A DNA stretch of 8,178 nucleotides from a bacterium (GTDB lineage Bacteria > UBA8248). Below the pieces are notes generated by a model. That model was not told the origin of the DNA and made no database searches. It saw only the letters and a list, made by a program, of their open reading frames with translations. The position numbers and the translations under genes were made by a program. The number at the start of each line of letters is the position of its first letter. Position 1 is the first letter of the stretch. This document shows positions 5,743-8,178 of the stretch, in pieces. The stretch lies in contig JAQBZT010000124.1 of NCBI GenBank assembly GCA_027622355.1, positions 1 to 8,178 on the forward strand, written 5' to 3'.

Positions 5743-6777
5743 TCAATCCATGATGATGGCCGCCCGGCCGGTAATGCTCCCGGACTGGAGGCGCGCGTGC
5801 ACCTTTTCGGCCTCCTCGAGCCGGTAGGTTTCCGTCACGTAGGGCCACAGATCGCCCTTGGCGACAAGGGCGAGCGAGTCGACAAGTTCTTGCTTCGTGA
5901 AAGCCCGGCTTCCGAGCAGTTCGAGTTCGTTCGCGAGCATCAGGCTCGGAGAGACGCGGAAGGGCTCCGGGGTGTAGCCGCCGAGGGTGACGAGTCTTCC
6001 CCCTCTGCCGAGGGCCTCGACCGCCGCTTCGAGCGTGGCGGGGATGGAGACGAAGTCCACCGCAACGTCGATCCCTTTTCCTTTCGTGAAATCCCGCAGC
6101 GCCTCGCCCAGGTTGCCGCTGCGCGGGTCCAAGGCCAGGTCGGCCCCGAATTCGCGGCATTTTTCCAGCTTTTCCGGGACGTTGTCGATCGCCACGACGC
6201 GGGCGTGGGCCCATTTCGCCAGCATGACCATGTGGAGGCCGACGCCGCCGCCTGCGCCGAAGATGGCCACGGTTTCGAGCGGGGCGATTCGCGCCCGGCG
6301 GGTCACCTTGTAGGGGGTGACGATGGCGTCGCTGATCACGGCGGCCTCCGCCGGATGGGCCTTGTAGTCAATTCCCTCGGGGATGGGGATGAAGTACTGG
6401 GCGGGCAGTTTCAGGTACTCGGCGTAGCCGCCGTCGATGTGCCTGCCGACGAAGCCGGCAAGGTTTTCGCAGAGCGATTCCCGATCGATGCGGCACCAGC
6501 GGCAGTGGCCGCAGGAGAGATAGGTGTAGACCGTGACGGCGTCGCCCTCTGAAAATTGTGCAACGCCGGGGCCGACAGCGACGATCTCTCCCAGCACTTC
6601 ATGGCCGATGATGCGGGGGAAGGCGGCATTCGCCAGGCCCATCCGGGTGTGGTGAATCGTCAGGCCCGAGCCGCAGGAGAGCACCCGGGCGACCGCCTCT
6701 CCGGGGCCGGGAACCGGGTCGGGCCGCTCTTCCATGACGAAGGGCGCCCCGCCTTTTTCGAGAACCATTGCTTTCAT
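5743..6777 (-). CDS. Zinc-dependent alcohol dehydrogenase (medium-chain dehydrogenase family)
   Basis: The 344-residue protein is a full-length medium-chain dehydrogenase. The catalytic domain has Cys35 and the GHE motif (His59, Glu60). The third usual catalytic ligand, a Cys near 150, is replaced by Asp150 in VISDAIVTPY. Structural zinc ligands are Cys89, Cys92, Cys95 and Cys103 (SCGHCRWC, then SLC). The Rossmann domain carries GAGGGVG (174-180), and Asp198 at the end of the second strand (VVAIDN) predicts NAD over NADP. It should oxidise an alcohol or reduce an aldehyde or ketone; the substrate is unknown and a CoA-linked alcohol is possible. The start is an ATG with AAGGAA seven bases upstream. 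It follows the larger repeat-protein gene by 35 bases on the same strand and may share its transcript, though no functional link is obvious. Confidence 0.9.
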   Translation of the reverse strand: MKAMVLEKGGAPFVMEERPDPVPGPGEAVARVLSCGSGLTIHHTRMGLANAAFPRIIGHEVLGEIVAVGPGVAQFSEGDAVTVYTYLSCGHCRWCRIDRESLCENLAGFVGRHIDGGYAEYLKLPAQYFIPIPEGIDYKAHPAEAAVISDAIVTPYKVTRRARIAPLETVAIFGAGGGVGLHMVMLAKWAHARVVAIDNVPEKLEKCREFGADLALDPRSGNLGEALRDFTKGKGIDVAVDFVSIPATLEAAVEALGRGGRLVTLGGYTPEPFRVSPSLMLANELELLGSRAFTKQELVDSLALVAKGDLWPYVTETYRLEEAEKVHARLQSGSITGRAAIIMD

Positions 6778-6812
6778 GTCGCGTTTCCTTGTGTGTGAGA
6801 GGCTCCGAAGAA

Positions 6813-7484
6813 TCAGGGAAGGGTATGCGTGATTTTTCCCTCGGCGTTCAGAATGCGCACGCTGCCATTTTGGTCCCGAGTCATCCCGAGACCCACCCGC
6901 AACTTTCCCTTCGTGTCGGTGAAAGTCAGCAGCGGCAGATTTTCCCGGACAAACATGAAGAGCCGGGATCGATTTTCATTATCGTACAAGGCGATAGCGG
7001 GAGTATTGTTTGCGGTGAGATCCAGGCGAAGGCGCGCCTTCCTGTTTTTGGCGTTGAAGCGGAGCTGGGGCGTCCCGTCGTTGCGAACGCCCAAGAAAGA
7101 GCGGAGATTGCCCTCCGCGTCAAAAAAGGCGAGGTTGGGGCCCTTGTCGTTCAGCACGTTCAGGGCGATGCGGATCTTTCCCTCGCTGCCGTAGAAAAAG
7201 AGGGTGGACGAATTGTCCTTTTGAACGGTGAAAACCCCTCGCATCTTGCCGTGGCCGTCTTTCAGGACAAAGCGTTCCGCCGTCACGGTTTTGAAAGTGG
7301 CCGAGCCCCCGCTGCTTGAGCCACCCGGTGAAGGAGGGGGCGGGGCACTTTCGTGGGTGCCCATCAGAAAAGCCGACATCATGAGAACAACTGCCAGGGC
7401 CCCCGCCCGTTTGAATTTCGAGAGGGTTTTTTCGAGTTCCCGGTTTTTGGCTTCCAGCCGCTCCAGCCGCTCTTTCCACGACAT
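6813..7484 (-). CDS. Membrane-anchored 23-residue repeat protein, long paralog (six repeats plus cap)
   Basis: The 223-residue protein starts at an ATG with GGAGGA six bases upstream. Residues 3-26 form a charged coiled coil (LERLEAKNRELEKTL). Residues 27-42 form one hydrophobic helix ending in FLMGTHESAPP (39-49). A Pro/Ser/Gly linker follows (48-62). From residue 72 there are 23-residue units starting at 72, 95, 118, 141, 164 and 186 (the fifth is one residue short), then a 15-residue cap starting at 209 and ending in THTLP. The unit pattern is roughly h-x-h-x-D-x-x-G-K-x-R-h-x-h-x-h plus a turn, which suggests a beta-solenoid or stacked hairpins. The positive coiled coil should stay in the cytoplasm, with the repeats outside it in the periplasm. 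I recall similar D-x-x-G-K-x-R repeats in unannotated bacterial proteins but know no function. The neighbour at 7545-8003 is a paralog. Confidence 0.8.
   Translation of the reverse strand: MSWKERLERLEAKNRELEKTLSKFKRAGALAVVLMMSAFLMGTHESAPPPPSPGGSSSGGSATFKTVTAERFVLKDGHGKMRGVFTVQKDNSSTLFFYGSEGKIRIALNVLNDKGPNLAFFDAEGNLRSFLGVRNDGTPQLRFNAKNRKARLRLDLTANNTPAIALYDNENRSRLFMFVRENLPLLTFTDTKGKLRVGLGMTRDQNGSVRILNAEGKITHTLP
6816..7271 (-). repeat. Array of 23-residue protein repeats, six units plus terminal cap
   Basis: Units begin with a hydrophobic strand (FVLKD, LFFYG, LAFFD, LRFNA, IALYD, LTFTD) followed by a G-K-x-R-type turn and a second strand. The cap has the shorter form VRILNAEGKITHTLP. Register is kept exactly at 69 bases per unit except the fifth, which is 66. 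Confidence 0.8.
7338..7370. repeat. 33-bp direct repeat, copy 1 (partner at 7878-7910)
   Basis: Positions 7338-7370 match 7878-7910 at 32 of 33 bases; the single difference (7347 against 7887) is synonymous (AGT against AGC, Ser). Both encode FLMGTHESAPP at the end of the membrane helix. Flanking coding sequence is clearly more diverged. Confidence 0.85.
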
Positions 7485-7544
7485 CGTTTTTCCTCCGCAA
7501 GGTGGCTCCAGATTCGGCGGCGATAAATTCCGTTTTCGCCTTTG

Positions 7545-8003
7545 TTAAGGGAGCGTGTGCGTCGTTTGTCCGGTTTCGTTCAGAAATTTGATTTGGGGCA
7601 ATCCTTTGCTTGTGAGACCCATGATGAGCCGGGTTTTCTTGTTCTGGTCCAGGAAAGAGAGGAATACGGTTCCGTTTTTCGTCATACTGAGCGTAATGCG
7701 CACTCTCCCGGCGTCATCGTGCATGAAGAGCCCCGGCAACTTGTCCTTGAACGTCAGCATGGTCGCGCGCGTTTTTCCCGTGTCGTCGGTCAGTGTGAAG
7801 CGGTTGGCGCGAATGTGACGCGTGTTGGAGGGACTCGAGGAGGGTGAGGTGCCCGAGGAAGGCGGGGTGCCCGAGGAGGGCGGGGCGCTTTCGTGGGTGC
7901 CCATCAGAAACAGGGAGGAAAGGAATATCACGGCCAGCGTTCCGCCTCTTTTGAACCAGCGGTTTTGTTTTTCGAGCTTCTCAATCCGGTTTTCGAGGGT
8001 CAT
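7545..8003 (-). CDS. Membrane-anchored 23-residue repeat protein, short paralog (three repeats plus cap)
   Basis: The 152-residue protein starts at the ATG at 8003, which has AAAGGA six bases upstream. A GTG at 8111 in the same frame lacks a ribosome site and would add 36 residues unlike the paralog's N-terminus. Residues 2-18 form a short coiled coil (LENRIEKLEKQNRWF), residues 20-36 a transmembrane helix, and 33-42 the LMGTHESAPP end. A Pro/Ser/Gly/Thr linker spans 41-61, including a doubled PPSSGT. Three full 23-residue units start at 69, 92 and 115. A 15-residue cap at 138-152 ends in THTLP. The architecture is the same as the gene at 6813-7484, with exactly three fewer repeats. Topology should be N-terminus in, repeats in the periplasm. 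The stop codon lies 60 bases before the paralog's start, so both are probably one transcript. The function is unknown. Confidence 0.8.
   Translation of the reverse strand: MTLENRIEKLEKQNRWFKRGGTLAVIFLSSLFLMGTHESAPPSSGTPPSSGTSPSSSPSNTRHIRANRFTLTDDTGKTRATMLTFKDKLPGLFMHDDAGRVRITLSMTKNGTVFLSFLDQNKKTRLIMGLTSKGLPQIKFLNETGQTTHTLP
7548..7799 (-). repeat. Array of 23-residue protein repeats, three units plus terminal cap
   Basis: Unit starts are FTLTD, LFMHD and LSFLD, with the cap IKFLNETGQTTHTLP. Each full unit is exactly 69 bases. The first unit shares the entry motif A-x-R-F-x-L-x-D-x-x-G-K-x-R with the first unit of the longer paralog. Confidence 0.8.
7848..7883. repeat. Two tandem 18-bp units encoding (PPSSGT)x2
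   Basis: Positions 7848-7865 and 7866-7883 are the same 18 bases with one difference (A against G). They encode the Pro/Ser/Gly linker of the short repeat protein. A degenerate extra copy may precede them at about 7833-7847. Confidence 0.8.
7878..7910. repeat. 33-bp direct repeat, copy 2 (partner at 7338-7370)
   Basis: This is the second copy of the near-identical block described at 7338-7370, offset by exactly 540 bases and encoding FLMGTHESAPP in the short paralog. Confidence 0.85.
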
Positions 8004-8111
8004 GGCAAGTCCTTTCGAGAGGTTGGAAATGTTTGCCGGCAGTGGTTGTCTGCGTTGATTTTCCTCTTGGGGGTGAAAGGGAAAAGAGCAAGATCTTTCA
8101 CGTAAGCTCAC

Positions 8112-8120
8112 ATTTTATCA
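8112..8120 (-). promoter_or_regulatory. Candidate extended -10 promoter for the repeat-protein unit
   Basis: On the minus strand the sequence reads TGATAAAAT: a TAAAAT -10 hexamer (8117-8112) with the extended TG motif (8120-8119) one base before it. No good -35 box is seen, as is usual for extended -10 promoters. Transcription would start near 8105, leaving a leader of about 100 bases before the ATG at 8003. The leader contains no structure I can support. Upstream, 8121-8178 may be the tail of another minus-strand gene whose TGA would overlap this motif, but that is too short to claim. Confidence 0.4.
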
Positions 8121-8178
8121 CAACGCCGTCCTGGCGGCGGGCGCAAAGATATCCGGCCGCCGAAAACCGCCCTTGGCG

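Noticed and set aside
5695..6552. Plus-strand open frame opposite the zinc dehydrogenase
   Set aside because: It is an antisense shadow; the zinc and NAD motifs are all on the minus strand.
6813..8003. Idea that the repeat proteins are phage tail fibres
   Set aside because: No phage genes are nearby, and both proteins have a coiled coil plus membrane anchor, which fits a cell-envelope protein better.
8004..8111. Extended N-terminus of the short repeat protein from a GTG at 8111
   Set aside because: There is no ribosome site before the GTG. The added residues are unlike the paralog, and the ATG at 8003 is well supported.
8118..8178. Possible 3' end of another minus-strand gene running in from the right edge (TGA at 8118-8120)
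   Set aside because: Only about 19 codons are visible and other frames are also open, so coding cannot be shown.

Overview
The window comes from a GC-rich Gram-negative bacterium. A protein with the look of an outer-membrane beta-barrel (signal peptide, amphipathic strands, C-terminal Phe) and two proteins with Sec-type signal peptides support an outer membrane and periplasm. Codon use is GC-rich and several genes are preceded by good Shine-Dalgarno sequences. The lineage cannot be fixed from sequence alone. The mix of amidohydrolase, short-chain dehydrogenase, zinc dehydrogenase and exported hydrolase genes would suit an environmental deltaproteobacterial, Nitrospinota- or Tectomicrobia-like genome, but that is a guess. 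I see no tRNA, rRNA, CRISPR array, insertion sequence or phage gene.

Layout. Positions 3-2012 (+) hold the 3' part of a DinB/maleylpyruvate-isomerase-fold gene, then a metal-dependent amidohydrolase with an unusual lysine-rich N-terminal tail. A candidate promoter precedes the amidohydrolase and a textbook intrinsic terminator follows it. Positions 2203-3407 (+) hold a two-gene unit: an exported UPF0173-type metallo-beta-lactamase-fold hydrolase and a small secreted protein of unknown function. A candidate promoter and a 10-bp palindrome lie in front of the pair.

Positions 3410-4554 (-) hold an unusual short-chain dehydrogenase with enoyl-ACP-reductase (FabL-like) active-site spacing, followed by a small two-helix membrane protein that is probably translationally coupled to it. 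A 308-bp divergent intergenic region (4555-4862) carries a large imperfect hairpin and a perfect 12-bp palindrome. The beta-barrel gene follows at 4863-5726 (+).

Positions 5743-8003 (-) look like a three-gene leftward unit: two paralogous membrane-anchored repeat proteins, then a zinc-dependent alcohol dehydrogenase. An extended -10 promoter candidate lies upstream at 8112-8120.

The most interesting content is the paralogous pair at 6813-8003. Both proteins have a short N-terminal coiled coil, one transmembrane helix ending in the same FLMGTHESAPP block, a Pro/Ser/Gly linker, and a solenoid-like domain of exact 23-residue repeats that ends in the same THTLP cap. One has six full repeats and the other three. 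The two shared blocks differ at DNA level. The FLMGTHESAPP block is almost identical in nucleotides, while the THTLP cap has diverged at synonymous positions. This suggests different forces keep the two blocks alike. The function of the pair is unknown.
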